A DNA stretch of 64,000 nucleotides from Valencia hispanica (lineage: Eukaryota > Chordata > Actinopteri > Cyprinodontiformes > Valenciidae). The stretch lies in NCBI GenBank assembly GCA_963556495.2, contig OY747712.1:9804081-9868080 (forward strand), written 5' to 3'. The notes under the pieces are model-generated. The model was not told where the DNA came from. It saw only the letters and a program-made list of their open reading frames with translations, and did not search any database. The position numbers and the translations under genes are program-made. Below, one piece after another: positions 11,732 through 23,174 of the stretch (its first letter is position 1; each line of letters begins with the position of its first letter).

Positions 11732-12302
11732 TAACTCATAGTATCGCAAATATCGTATCGTCTCCCCTGTATCGCGATACATATCGTGTCGCCAGATTTT
11801 TATCAGTACACATCCCTACCAGATACATTGCAGCAGAACAAGGACTTCGAAAAAGTATAGAATGCCATTTAAAGAAAAATTTGTGTGCAAAATGTATTTT
11901 ACAAATAACAAAAAACCTTTGAGTAATCTTTAAGGTGTGCTACAAATCTTTGTCCAAACAATGCAACACAAAATTCTTCATAACATAAATAAAGATGAAC
12001 ATATTTTAAATAAAATACAAGCTAAAATTTAAAATTGTTTCAACGGAATTGCAAAATGTAAAAAAAAAGAAATAAAATTTCTTCCTGCTTTCCTTATTTA
12101 TGAGTTTAATATCGCATAAAAAACAAAGCTGCACCTATTTGAACTCAAATCTCTTCGACAGGTTTCATTTCCGTTAAATAGACAACAACAAATTTTAAAC
12201 TAACAACATCTGGTGTAAACACGAACACTGAACATCAGTATTTCCTTGCGTACCTGGTATAAAGTAGGCACTGCTTGATGACATCATCAACTAGCGCAAT
12301 CT

Positions 12303-14359
12303 AGCTCGAAAAAACATAAAATAATAGTTTGTGAATATAAAACATGTTGCCTGCTAAAGAGAAACGTGCTATAAAGTTTTAGATTTGCAACAACAACATA
12401 AAAAACTAATTTGGGGCTTGGTTTACCTTTTTCACATCTGTTCTAGATATGATTTAAACCGTTGCGTCATGAACGTGGAATTATAACCTGGAGAAGTTGC
12501 ATAAAAAAAAAACCAGTAAGTTTTTATCTGCTGTCAAGCTGATGTAATTTAAACTGCATGAGGTAGTGTTAGAGGGACTCTCAGGGCTTAAAACCATGGC
12601 GTGGAAGTGGTTTCGGTGTGCACTTCTGTATTCATGAGAACAGATACCGTTGGTAATACCTTGTGGTTAACCTTTTTAAACGTGTTAGCAGAGCCACCGC
12701 CGAGACACCAGCCAGCTGGTTGCATTTATTTACGTTTTCATTCTGCAGGATGCATGAAGGTTGACGCTTCGTGCAGCCCTGTTGCAGGAAACGGTTTCTG
12801 TATGTTGTCGTTGAAGCCTGGGGTCTGGTCTCGCTTACCAAGAACTCAGCCGTGTGTGTGTGGGGGGGGGGACATTATTAGACCCGTGGGCTTGAACTGT
12901 GGCCCAGTTCAGTGCCTCAACCTGGACTTTTAAGCAAAACCAGACTTAGATGGATGCCCCTCAACTTTTAGCCACGCCGTTTTTCTCTTTTTATAGCAAC
13001 GAGGCAAAGCGAGGTCAAGAAATCTGCTGAGCATTTGGTTTTAACCAGGTAATCCAGCACTTTGACTTGGTAGCTCGCATATACTGGCTACACCGTTAAA
13101 GAGACCTTGCTCCTTTCAGGGTTACGAGTCATTATTGTTTACGATGTGCAAACGTCTCGCCTCTGATTGGCTCACAGCACCCATTCAAACAGATAACTAA
13201 CTTCACTGGTGCCTGGACAATTGAGTCAAGAAAACTGCAGCTTCTAAGGTTAAAAGAATAGGACATTGTCTAAAACGGTCCATCTTTAAGGAGCAGCACT
13301 TACCGAAAGCTTACATTTTGCATATGTATGTTCAGTGCCTCAAATTTAAATTGCCGTTTTGTCAGCCGGACAGATTGCTTTCTCATTCAAATCAAAGCGA
13401 TGCATCTGTAGAGAGAGGAGAAGACCTTTCTATGTGTGGACGGAGGAATGTTTTCAGTAGATTAGGAAAGCCTGGATCTGGAGGTTCGGATTGCCGATTG
13501 AATCAGAGGTGCTGAACCAAAACTAAAGTCTTGGAAAGTATTTTGTTTCCACTGCATTATTAATGACCATCTGGGGCTAGAGATCGATTGAAGATGGTTT
13601 AAGTAATGGCATCACTTTCTGAGTAGTTTTTTTTTTTTCAAGAAAGCACAGCTATGCCGATTATCCAGGCTGCAGGACGCGTGGTATGATCTATTTATTT
13701 TTAAAATATTTTGTTAAAATGGCTTCAGATGTGTTAAAAAAAAAATTTATTCTGAATTTTACTAACATAATCACACTGTATGTGTTTAGAGGTGAGATCT
13801 TTGTGTGTACAGCCTGACCGTGCACCATCTCTGGCTCCTACAAACACAAAGCTGAGGTGTGTATTAACGAAAGCTTGTGCCTATCTGACCACACCGAGGC
13901 ATAATTAGCTCACTTTACTCTTTGTTTCTCTAAATATTGGATCCCCCAGCTTTGTCACAGTGAAAACTGAGACCGGTGTCGTGTTAGTGCATCATATTAA
14001 TTGGTAAATTAATTTAATTTGATCCAGGGATGCACAAAGATTCCCTTTTACCCTCTTTTATCGTTTGAAGGAGTGGTTTACCCAGGAAGCTGTCAGCTCT
14101 CATTAGCTGTGAGGCTCACCAGGTCTGTATGCGCAGATTTTTCTGTGTAACATGACTGATGAATTATTTGTGGAAAATGCGGCTATTTACAGATTGTAGA
14201 TCATTTCTAAAATATTCTAAGAAAATGCAGCTCGGGAAGCTGAATTAACCTCTGCGCAATTCTACTTGACACAGTGTTGGCTAGAACTTTGTCAGCGAAT
14301 GCATCTTTCAGTAGCAATAAGGTCCATAACACGCTCTGCACCGAACTGAATGACTCAGC
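12303..14359 (+). other. Candidate intron 1 stretch, mostly unique sequence
   Basis: No coding exon found. The stretch has no partner elsewhere in the window, so 12960-13560 and 13790-14130 are the best places to look for conserved regulatory DNA. For example, a RUNX-like TGACCACA lies near 13887. This is inference only. Confidence 0.4.
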
Positions 14360-15060
14360 TGAAACAATATCAAGCTGAATGTAAACATCACTGATACTAG
14401 AGAAAAACCAGCTGACGTCCAACATGGCTACTAGTAGAATCCAATCTGCAGAAACTCTTTATTTTATACAAAACGTAAATTGGTGTTGAGAAGGGATTTT
14501 CCCAACAGCTGCCCATGCTGCATTCAAATACAGCTGGGAGACTAGGCTGTCGGAACATCAAAACAACTCCAAAGTGATTTAATCTTGCTTTATTCTCAAA
14601 TATCTCTCTCAAATATCAGGAGAGTATTATTTAAAAATGTCTAAACATTAACACTGACTGTTTAAAGTGGCTCTATTGTTTTCTACTCTGGCTATGTCTG
14701 CTTGTGCTATTTTATTTATAAAAAAAATAAAATAAATCTCAGTCAGTTCTAAAACTTTTTGTTAAGCTGTAGAACATGATAAAATCAAATTAATTTCAGG
14801 AGTTGGAATTCAGGACAAAAAGGTATTTGTTTAAGGGGGATCAAAGTGAAAAAAGTAAACGTCAAATGCACATTTGTATTTATTTTTCTTGATTAAAGTG
14901 CATCGGAAACGTACCGAACCGTGACTTTGAAACCCGAAATAAGTACTGAACTGGGCTTTTTGTGTACGAATCGAATCTTTTGAACCGCGAGAACAGAGTC
15001 CTTGTAGAGAGCCGTTCATTTTAAAAATTTTATTAACCAGTAGAGCGCCATCCTAGCGTC
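14360..15060 (+). repeat. hAT-like repeat family C copy 1
   Basis: Shares long segments with 19930-20330 (same strand) and 22165-22618 (opposite strand): CTCTGGCTATGTCTGCTTGT, the CATGCTGCATTCAAATACAG region, and GTACCGAACC near 14914. The other copies end in GTACCATTACACCCCTA or similar, a hAT-type terminus. Non-coding. Confidence 0.7.
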
Positions 15061-16317
15061 ATCGGGGAGGCGGGTGTTCGAGCCGTGCGCACTACACATG
15101 CCTGTTTTGCAACTACTAGTTACATTTCATGGCGAAACAAAATGAGAGAAGATGGAGTCGGGCAGTAACCCCTCCTCGCCAGAGAAAGGCAGCAATGCTC
15201 CATCTAGCATGCAGTCTCCCTGAAATTTATTAGAAGAAGAAGACTGAGCAGAGGGGAGGCAACACTTCGGACACCCTTGTTTTACGGGAGACTTTCACAT
15301 CATCTCGCAACGCATTTCTCCCAGTAGAAAACCGAATAAAATTTATTACATTAATTAGTTGCTGTGTGTTTTTTTAAAGTTTTTAATAACTGTTTTTTAT
15401 TTTATTTTTAATAAGTAGAGCTCACTTATTCATCTGCAAGACTTTGGAATCGGCTGGTTCCCACTTGATCGGCTCTAATTGGTCATCAGCAGGTCAGATA
15501 CTGAAACAAAAACAAACCAAACACACATTGAGCTATTAAACAAATGCTTTAAAAGTAGGAACTTGCTATTCTTGGCCTAAAATAAAATGCATTAGCCAGC
15601 AATGTGTACTTTGATGCAACTTTTTTTGGATTAATAAAAATCAGATTAAGGCTAAAAATTGGTCCGATGTGTAAATGACGATTATCTATTATTGCATCTC
15701 TGTTTGTCACCAGATCTGTACAAAAACTTGCTTTGAATTAAAGCCACATTAAAAAAAACATGAGGATTTCGATACAATCAGTTTTCTTTCCCCAGTTTGA
15801 TATCCTTCAAAGTACTTTCCGAATTAGTTTTATTAAGACAATCGTTCGGTCGGGTCGTGTTTATGCCGTGGATTCCTTTTTCCTCCGACTAATGGAGACT
15901 CAGAATGCCTTCCAGTCACTCAGTCATCGCTCTGCAATTTGCAGCCCAGTGTCGGGGCAAATCCCAGCGCCGCAAACAAAGCTGCTCTTTGGGAATGTCG
16001 GGGTGGAGCAATTATTGGTGTAGAAATTCTCCACAGCTGGGGTTGTTCTGAATTTAATTATGCTTTTTGTTGCACGCTGCCCTGAAACAAGCCTTCTTTT
16101 TGTCAGAGTTTAGCTTTGATGCTGTTGTTTTTTTTCTATCTTTTTGTTTGTTGAGACATAATTAAACGGCACATCTCGTCGTTTCTGCTGCTTTTTGCCT
16201 TTTTTAATCATCCAGAAAGTCCAGAAATCAATGCATTACACATTGTCCTCAGCTCCCAACTTGTGAAGAAGAGATCAGGAGACATGTTTTCTAACAGCAG
16301 CTTTGAGACCTAATAGC
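15061..16317 (+). other. Candidate intron 1 stretch
   Basis: No gene recognised. About 15760-16260 is of balanced composition without a repeat partner in the window. The 87-codon frame at 15760 has no splice sites or family likeness. Confidence 0.35.
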
Positions 16318-16550
16318 CCCTTTTCACTAGCGCCTAGCAGCTATGCTACACAGCTCTCGTGGTTTTCCTTTACAATTGAGCAACGACTGTTGTGGGTGGG
16401 GTCGTCATATAGTGGGGCAGCCCCAGAGTCCAAGAAGTAGCTGCGACTTGGAAGCTAGTCTGAATATTTTGCTCGGTCTGTGACTTTTTGCTCAGACAAA
16501 GTTTTTACAATTAACGGGTCGGATTATCGTAAGTTCGTCGCTAGCAATGG
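16318..16550. repeat. Decayed DNA-transposon end
   Basis: Starts CCCCTTTTCACTAGCGCCTAG, the style of end seen in common fish non-autonomous elements, followed by GGGTGGGGTCGTCATATAG. No right end found; a LINE piece follows. Tentative. Confidence 0.35.
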
Positions 16551-16561
16551 GCGATACAAAT

Positions 16562-16875
16562 GGTAGAAATTCAATTAAATTCAAAAATACTTTACTGATC
16601 CCAGAGGGAAATTAAGTGTTGGCATAGCTCATACAATTATTTCTTTAAGGAGTTGTTGTAGATGATGATGGCTGTGGACAGGAAGGATTTCCTGTAGCGG
16701 TCTGTATTGCAGCGAAACTGAAGAAGCCTCCGACTGAAGACGCTCTGTTGTTGTATGACTGTCTCATGAAGAGGATGCTCAGGGTTGTCGATAATTTTTT
16801 TTTGATTTTATGAAGAATCCTTCTTTGTATCATCATCTCCAGAGGTTCCACAGTTGTCCTCAGAACAGAACCAGC
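16562..16875 (-). mobile_element. CR1/Rex1-like LINE 3' end, truncated
   Basis: Nearly the same as 60985-61280: tail TTTACTGATCCCAGAGGGAA, then on the minus strand the C-terminal RT frame with RRILHKIKK and LEMMIQ. An opal/frame break separates the two. Inserted into, or next to, the inverted family B repeat. Confidence 0.85.
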
Positions 16876-16889
16876 CTTCTTTATCGGGT

Positions 16890-17525
16890 TGTTTACCTTT
16901 AAGGTAAATAAGGTAGAAATTATATGAATTTAGCCAAAGGTGGAGATTTTGACTGACGCGGTTGTGCATTTTGATGATGTCATCAAGCTGTGCCAATGTA
17001 CTTTGCATCAGGTATGCAAGGAGGATAATCCCGATGTTCAGTTTCTGCATTTACTCTAGATATTGCAAGTTTTTAAAATTTGTTTTTTGTATTATATGCA
17101 AAATAAACCTGTTGAACTTGAAGCATTTTAAATTCAAATATGTGCAGCTTTACTTTGGTGCGATATTAAATTTTTATAAATATAAATAAATGAAAAGCAG
17201 AAAAATTTTATTTCTCCTTTTCCGTTTTGCACTTCAGTTTAAACACATTTTTATAACATTTAGCTTTTATTTCATGTAAAATATATTAATCTTTATTTAT
17301 GTTGTGAGAGTTTATGTTTGCATATTTTGGAAAAAGAATTTTGCACAATAAATGTTCATTAAATTGCGTTCTCAACTTTTCTCAAAGTTGTTCTGCTGTA
17401 GTATATCTGGTATGTCATCATTTTGACATGTCTAAACAGAAGGAAAGAATATATCGCAATAAATATTGTGACATGTTTTAGATTTGATCGCAATATAGAT
17501 TTGAGGCCATATCGCCCAGCCCTAG
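16890..17525 (-). repeat. Repeat family B copy 2, inverted
   Basis: Ends GCCCAGCCCTAG at 17525, the complement of the family B start. It carries the TGATGATGTCATCAAGCTGTG segment matching 12273-12290 and 51600-51620. Its far end is lost against the LINE tail at 16875. Confidence 0.7.
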
Positions 17526-17529
17526 GTGT

Positions 17530-19165
17530 CGCTCTTGTGATGCAACCAACGACTCCAATCAGTGCCTGTTGGCGTTTTTTGACGCCATGGCCAGTGCTGG
17601 TGGCCTTGCCACGCTTACACAGAAGCACGGTGTCAGAGTCAGCACCGGCTTTCCGTGTAGCGTGGAGGAGGTCGCCCTTGCGGTGGGGGAAGTGGTTGGA
17701 CACAGCTCCGTGAAGTCTGCTGCCAGGATGAACGGAGCTGTGGTCTTGTTTGTTGAAAAAGTGGAGCAGGCTAATAGGCTGGTGGAGGAAGGTATCACTG
17801 TTGGGGGGGCTATGTGTCAGTTGTGCCGCTGGCACAGCCTGCTACTCGCGTCACATTGTCCAACGTCCCTCCGTTCATCAGTGATGATTTTTTGAAACGG
17901 GAACTTTCCAGACATGGAAAGGTTGTGTCACCGATTAGGAAAGTCTTGTCTGGATGTAAATCACCGGGTATTAAGTCACGTAGTTTCCCACAGGCGTCAG
18001 GTTTTTATGATCCTCCCCAACAAGTCAGAGGAACTTAACCTGCGCTTTCACGTAAAAGTGGATGAATATGATTACATGTTGTTTGCAACGTCATCTGCAA
18101 TGAAATGTTTTCGCTGTGGGGAGGAGGGACATACGATAAAGGTGTGTCCGAACAGGTCCGGTTTGGTGTAAAGAAAAACTGGGAAGGAATCCTTGAAAAG
18201 ATTACTGAGAAGATGGCAACGTGGCGCTGCCAGTCTGGCCTTAGCCCTGAAAGTCAGCTCTGTCCGTTTAATCCAGATGGCGCTGGGACTTTGGAGAAGG
18301 AAAATATCTGATAAGGAGTGGGCTCTTATGAGGAGGATGGATGAAGGTGATCTAGCACCAGACCCGTCTGATGACCCTCCGGACTTGTTTCTTACTCTTC
18401 CTTTCGTGGACACTGATGGACCCTTGTTGTGGACTAACCGCGAAGGAAAGTTGTCTCTTCAAGGTGTTGACAAACAAACATTCTATAAAAACTGTGTGAA
18501 AGTCATCAACATGGCGAACCTGAGAGGTAGAACCTCTACAGTGTGGGCAAATAGACTTGGAGAGTACGATCCACAGTGGTCAATATTGTATTGTCCTCCA
18601 CTGAAGAAGAGGACTGGGGACTTGCAATGGAGGATTCTGCATGGTGCAATCGCTATCAATTCTTTCTCAGTTCAATGCAAATGTGTCTAATGCTTGCCCT
18701 TTTTGTAATTTATTTGAGAGTGTTTTCCATGTTTTTACTGAGTGCAAGAGGCTTGATCCTCTTTTTAAAATTCTTAGGTTGATTTTTAGCGTTTTTAACA
18801 TGTTTTTTTCTACAACTGTTTTTATCTCTGGGGTAAGGAGAAACAAAAAATATTAAGATGAGGAACAAGGTTTTAAACTTTTTAATAGGTGACGCCAAGT
18901 TGGCTATATATTTATCTCGGAGAGATAAATTGCAAAAAGAGCAAGCCTATGATGTGGTAACACTGTGGAAATTGAATGTCAGAGCCAGACTAAGGTTGGA
19001 CTTTGCATATTTTTCCATATGTCAAGACTTGGATAGTTTTGCACAACAGTGGTCTGAAAAGGGAGTTCTCTGCAGAGTCTTAAATGGAAAGCTAGAATTG
19101 GGTAGCGTTTTAGTATGATGGTCTCTTTTTGACTGTGTAGTAATACTGTGAATAAATGGTGTTAA
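17530..19165 (+). mobile_element. L1/Tx1-like LINE relic with ORF1-ORF2 deletion
   Basis: ORF1 pieces run over three frames (17569-18171): VTLSNVPPFISDDFLKREL, then LSHVVSHRRQVFMIL, then a CCHC zinc knuckle, CFRCGEEGHTIKVC (near 18106-18147). Directly after it comes the C-terminal part of ORF2 (KNWEGILEKI, LQWRILHGAIA, CPFCNLFESVFHVF, GDAKLAIYLSRRDKL) to about 19118. Endonuclease and most of the RT are missing, with several frameshifts. A dead, internally deleted copy ending in an A-rich 3' tail and a CTTCTTCC microsatellite. Confidence 0.85.
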
Positions 19166-19169
19166 AATT

Positions 19170-19220
19170 CAAAATTCTTCTTCTTCCTCTTCTTCCTCTT
19201 CCTCCTTCTTCTTCTTCAAA
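19170..19220. repeat. CTT/CCT-rich microsatellite
   Basis: Runs of CTTCTTCCTCTTCCT at the 3' end of the L1-like relic. Confidence 0.85.
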
Positions 19221-19254
19221 AAACCCCCCCAAAAAACCAAAACTTTTTTAGTGG

Positions 19255-19490
19255 TTCTGATGCTGCTACCCCCGTCAGATGATGGCCGAAGAGATTACAC
19301 TCTCCACAACAGACTTGTAGAAGATCTGCAGCGTCTTGCTGCAACTTTCCAACTTTGCAAAGAACCAGTTAGTTCTGCATAGTTTGGGTTTCTCATTAAA
19401 GCTGCTGCTGCACATCTGTTGCAGTTGTTACATGTTGGACAGCATGTCCTCGAGCTACGTTCCTCCTCCATCAGTGTCTTTTGTTTCATC
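19255..19490 (-). mobile_element. CR1/Rex1-like LINE internal fragment
   Basis: GATGCTGCTACCCC, GACTTGTAGAAGATCTGCAG and nearby text match 61320-61400, the C-terminal RT region of the LINE at 60985-62443, on the same strand. Decayed. Confidence 0.75.
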
Positions 19491-19494
19491 CCCC

Positions 19495-19925
19495 CGTCTG
19501 GTCTTGTCTGGATTTTAGTGAAGGGTGCGGATCAAAAGTGATTTGTCTGTTTCACGCCAGACCGCGTCAACATTTCGGAGTTCAGGGGGGAAAAAGCGAA
19601 GTCCTCGACAGCAACCGGTAACGGTCAATAAATTGGAGTTTAAAAGAGGTTCCGATGTTGATTTGGACTCGTTTGAAATATCGTCTCTCCCTTCTGTTAC
19701 ACACAAATCACAACATGAACGCCTCTGATTTGACTTGATAGCAAAAATAATCCGATGGGTGGAGTTAACTCTGCCAAGAGACTTCAATTTATTAACAAAA
19801 AAGTAACTCCCACTAAGTATAAAAGAACCAGTTTGTGCCACACCGTTATAGAAGAATGCAATTTATCTATTTATTACTAAATAATACACACCCAGAGCTT
19901 TTTTGAACGTAAAGAAACGACTCCA
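19495..19925 (+). other. Candidate intron 1 stretch, nothing recognised
   Basis: Short frames only, with no splice context. No repeat partner seen in the window. Confidence 0.35.
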
Positions 19926-19929
19926 AAGG

Positions 19930-20330
19930 GAATAAAGCTTGTTTTATTTTCAAACACAGGCAAAGTATTATTTAAATGTTTCTTAACATTAACACTGACT
20001 GTTTTTAAAGTGGTTATATTGTTTTCTACTCTGGCTATGTCTGCTTGTACTATTTTATTTTTTTTAAATTCAATCGAATCTGATGAGTTCCATACTTATT
20101 TATTGAACATAATAAAAAAAAGAAAAAATCAGGAATCGCAAAGAAGGAATTGAGGGAGGAAAAAAAGGTTCTTTGTTTAATGCTGATTAAAGTAAAAAAA
20201 GGAGAGAAAAGAGAAAAAACATGCATATTTGTATTTATTTTTACTGGTTAAAGTGTATTGAAAACATAGTTAACAGTGATTTGTTTTATTTAAACTTTTT
20301 TTTGTGTGTGTGTACCGTTAACACCCCTAG
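19930..20330 (+). repeat. hAT-like repeat family C copy 2
   Basis: Shares AACATTAACACTGACTGTTT and CTCTGGCTATGTCTGCTTGT with 14640-14710. Ends GTACCGTTAACACCCCTAG, the family terminus. It lies only 340 bp upstream of the itgb1 start-codon exon. Confidence 0.7.
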
Positions 20331-20666
20331 CGTTTATAATTTTTAGAACAGTCCCACTTTGCAGGTAGACGAGGAAGTAGGCTTTGTTTCTGGTGTTTGC
20401 GCACACACAGATGGTGTGATCACAGCCTGCAGGCGCCACTAAAGTGTGATGTTTGTGTAACCGGTCACAGAAAAAAACCTTTCAACCACTACATATTTCA
20501 CACGCTCTGCTGTTTATTTGAGGAATAAATCTGACTCAAGCATTTTTTTTATCTTTACCACAAATCCCACTTAAATGTCATTGAAAATGTTCAGGTTCTT
20601 CAGGTGTAGCTCTGCTTGTTTTTTGTTTTATTTACTCATTCATATTTACTTTTTTCTCTGTCACAG

Positions 20667-20733
20667 ATGAATTTCCAGTTGCTTTTTATAGCCGTGTTCT
20701 CAGCCGTCTTCGGAGACAGCCTGGCTCAGCAAG
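20667..20733 (+). CDS. itgb1: itgb1 exon with start codon: signal peptide
   Basis: The acceptor TCACAG is directly followed by ATG, so the exon starts at the initiator and all the 5' UTR must lie in an upstream exon. Codes MNFQLLFIAVFSAVFGDSLA plus QQ: a short N region, a hydrophobic core and small residues before a cleavage site near residue 21. The donor CAAG|GTAAGA leaves phase 1. This start is chosen because the signal peptide begins exactly here and the mature chain joins in frame. Confidence 0.96.
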
Positions 20734-20827
20734 GTAAGACGCACAAATCTCAGGTGTTAAATATTAACCGGCACGGCTCTCAGTTCTCGGGATCATTTTT
20801 ATTTGTTTACCAACCAAAACACTCGGG

Positions 20828-20950
20828 CAGTGCCTTGCAAAAGTATTCACACCCCGACCACGAACGTCATTGTGTTTTATTGGGATTTTACGTGATGGAT
20901 AAAACCGAAGTTATTAATTGTGACGTGAAAGGAAGATGAATGACTGCTAG
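20828..20950 (+). mobile_element. Tc1-like terminal repeat relic
   Basis: AGTGCCTTGCAAAAGTATTC followed by CACATT-type terminal text (GTGTTTTATTGGGATTTTA) is the outer end of a Tc1 inverted repeat. No transposase follows; a LINE tail abuts it. Confidence 0.7.
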
Positions 20951-20959
20951 ATTGGTGCA

Positions 20960-21420
20960 TCTGTATTATATAATATTGTGTTACGCATCTATAGATGACC
21001 ATTCGTTGGAAATGGCTCTATCGAATTGGATGGAGAGCAGCAACTTTCAAGCCTGGCCAACGCAGTTCAGCCTTTGTACAATCTTTTCTTACAAAGGCAT
21101 CAAGGAATGGAATAAACTCCCACAGAATTTGAAACTTTCCTCTGAACTACAATTTTTTTCTTGTAATGTCAGGAAGTTATTAGAAAACCAGCATTGTCAA
21201 CATTAAGGATTTATTTACTTAAGATATTGGTCGTAGTGATATTTTATTGAATGATTGTATTATTTAATCAGTGATTGTTGTGTTTTTACAATTTAAAATA
21301 TTTTAATTTGCATTCTTACCTGCTCAGGGATTGCAGATGGAAACTAGCTTTGCCTATAATCTGGTGTAAAACATATTTTAATTAATGTTTGCGCACATTG
21401 TCCCTGTTAAATAAACAAAA
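20960..21420 (+). mobile_element. LINE 3' end, L2/CR1-like, copy 2
   Basis: The frame at about 21060-21206 ends GIKEWNKLPQNLKLSSELQF then a short basic tail, the usual C-terminus of L2-like reverse transcriptases. A 3' UTR follows, shared with 10286-10580. 5'-truncated. Confidence 0.7.
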
Positions 21421-21484
21421 AAAGTGACACTGGTTCAGACTTTGAGTGGGCCGTTTTTAAACACACGAATAGGCTACCATTTAA

Positions 21485-21677
21485 ACCGGTGGTGTCCAAA
21501 GTCGGTCCTCAAGGGCTGTCGGGTATCCTGCATGTTTTTGGTTTCAACTCGCCTGAATCAAATGATGCAGAACCTCTGCAGAAGTTCGACATGCTGTGTT
21601 GGTGCAGAAACATCGAAAACCGGCAGGACCCCCGGCCCCTGAGGACTGGAGGTGGACACCCATGCTCTAAACCCTGT
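21485..21677. mobile_element. Short MITE family D copy 1
   Basis: Ends GGTGTCCAAAGTCGGTCCTC on the left and GAGGACTGGAGGTGGACACC on the right, inverted and imperfect. The inside includes CCTGAATCAAATGATGCAGA. The same family lies at 29380-29565, and an end near 49350. Non-coding. Confidence 0.65.
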
Positions 21678-21699
21678 CATTGTTCTTCTTTTCCCTGCT

Positions 21700-22060
21700 A
21701 GAAGGTGAACTTCTGCCCCAGTATCCAAGTCTTTTGCAGCCTCCAACAGGTTTTCCTCCAGATAATTTGTATTTTATTGCATGAATTAAATATTTTATAC
21801 AATAGAAATCTAGAACTTAATGTTAGGGGCTGTTTACAGCTGCAGAGGCCAGATGTTCTGGACCATGTTCCTCCCATATAGATCTCCAGATCTTTCAGGT
21901 TTCTGCGCCATCGCTGGAGTTTTAGCTCCTTCAAAATATTTTCTGTTGAGTTCAGGTTCTGGAGACCGGTTGAGCCTCCTCCAGAACCTTCTCAGCTCCA
22001 ACAGGTTTTCCTCCAGGATCTCCCCCGATGTAGCTCCCGCCGTCGAGCACAGGAGTCTGC
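21700..22060 (-). mobile_element. Tc1/mariner relics with repeat E copy 1
   Basis: 21702-21761 and about 21985-22030 are decayed Tc1 transposase text on the minus strand (LLEAAKDLDTG). Between them, 21763-21980 matches 23533-23770 at high identity (repeat E: CTTTCAGGTTTCTGCGCCAT, TCTGTTGAGTTCAGGTTCTG), itself like a second Tc1 family. CTCCAACAGGTTTTCCTCCA occurs on both sides of repeat E. Confidence 0.6.
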
Positions 22061-22164
22061 AACCTTTCCCAACCCATAAGAGCCGTGTTGGCCTTCAAGT
22101 TGGCTTGTTTTTATGATGCCTACAATTGGAAGTATTATACTTTTATTTTTATATTACAGAAACA

Positions 22165-22618
22165 AAACAAACTTTTTTTTTTTCTTAAAATAAAATAGTA
22201 CAAGCAGACATAGCCAGAATCGAGAACAATATAACCACTTGAAAGCTTTCAGTGTAGTTTAGAAATTTTTTAATAATACTTTGCCCATGTTTGTAATAAC
22301 TCAAAAGTGATTTACGCATTTTTTTTTTGTTTTGATATTTCGACAGCTTAGTCTCCCAGCTGTACTTGAATGCAGCATGGGAAGCTGTTGGGAAAAATCC
22401 CTCATCATCAATGGGAAATTTCACCGAATTGCATTTTATCCAAAATAAAGAGTTTGGGCTAATTGGATGCTACTGGTAGCTATGTGGACGTCAGCCGCGT
22501 TTTCTCTAGTATCAGTGATGTTTACATTCTGCATGAGTTGTTCTTGTTCGGTACACATGCGTACCGAACCGACGAGGCCATGCCAAAAATGCAAATACAT
22601 GTACCATTACACCCCTAT
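22165..22618 (-). repeat. hAT-like repeat family C copy 3, inverted
   Basis: Complement of copies 1 and 2: AAGCAGACATAGCCAGAA, then GCAGCATGGGAAGCTGTTGG, then GGTACACATGCGTACCGAAC. Ends at 22617 in GTACCATTACACCCCTA. Confidence 0.7.
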
Positions 22619-22729
22619 CAATTTTTTCAATATATGTATAAAAAAAATACTTCATAAAAAAAGAATATTCTTAACACTGTCAGGGTAATTCTCTGTGGAA
22701 ATGTTATGCATAACTTGCAGGGGGTCTCT

Positions 22730-22985
22730 AGCTGACATGTTGCAGACCCCTGATCTAGTATTCCCACAGCATGATGCTGCCAGGACCATGTTTCACAGCA
22801 TGAATGGTGCTCTCAGGGTGATACGAACAATCCGTTTTCCCATTCAGAATTTTAATTTGTAAAAAAAAAAAATGTAAAAAATTTATTTTTCTTCCACTTT
22901 ACAGTAAAAACCCAATAAAATACAGTAACACTTGTGGTTGTCGCGTGAAAAATGTGAAATGGCTTGTAGGGGCATTAAAACATAT
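22730..22985 (-). mobile_element. Tc1-like relic
   Basis: CCCACAGCATGATGCTGCCA and the following TTTCACAGC text are antisense to the DDE region of Tc1 transposases. A decayed terminal repeat (CCCAATAAAATACAG, GTGAAATGGCTTGTAGGGG) lies at 22910-22970. Non-functional. Confidence 0.7.
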
Positions 22986-23174
22986 ATCTATACATGCACA
23001 TTTTCATCCATTTTCACTCTTATCAGTCATGCCGCTGCCTGAAACATTTCCCATCATGACTCACTTTTTGAGCAGGGAAATGGCTGTTTCTTCGTCAGCA
23101 GCAGCTGGTTTGAGTTAGTGAGCTAATGGAAAATGTGTTGTTCGCCTTGGCTCAGAGGAACTTTTCTCTTTCAG

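Larger units (their letters stand above)
10851..11818. mobile_element. hAT-like MITE nested in family B repeat
   Basis: Flanked on both sides by the same 8 bp, CCAGATAC (10843-10850 and 11819-11826). The undisturbed copy at 51242-51249 has that octamer once. An 8-bp duplication is typical of hAT elements. The right end holds ATCGTATCGTCTCCCCTGTA and ends CACATCCCTA. A related piece lies at 51790-52090. It is itself split by the element at 11032-11731. Confidence 0.75.
10715..12302 (+). repeat. Repeat family B copy 1 (CTAGGGCTGGGC), host of nested elements
   Basis: Starts CTAGGGCTGGGCAATACGG. The outer parts (10715-10850 and 11819-12302) match the copy at 51111-51650 in order, and inverted the copy at 16890-17525. 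The middle is a later insertion. Non-coding and AT-rich; probably an old DNA transposon, superfamily not determined. A TCTATC microsatellite lies at 10793-10825. Confidence 0.7.

Noticed and set aside
15760..16023. 87-codon frame in candidate intron 1
   Set aside because: No splice context and no likeness to a known protein; kept only as a stretch to check for conservation.
17559..17835. Several overlapping frames on both strands
   Set aside because: Only the plus-strand frames read as LINE ORF1; the others are shadows.
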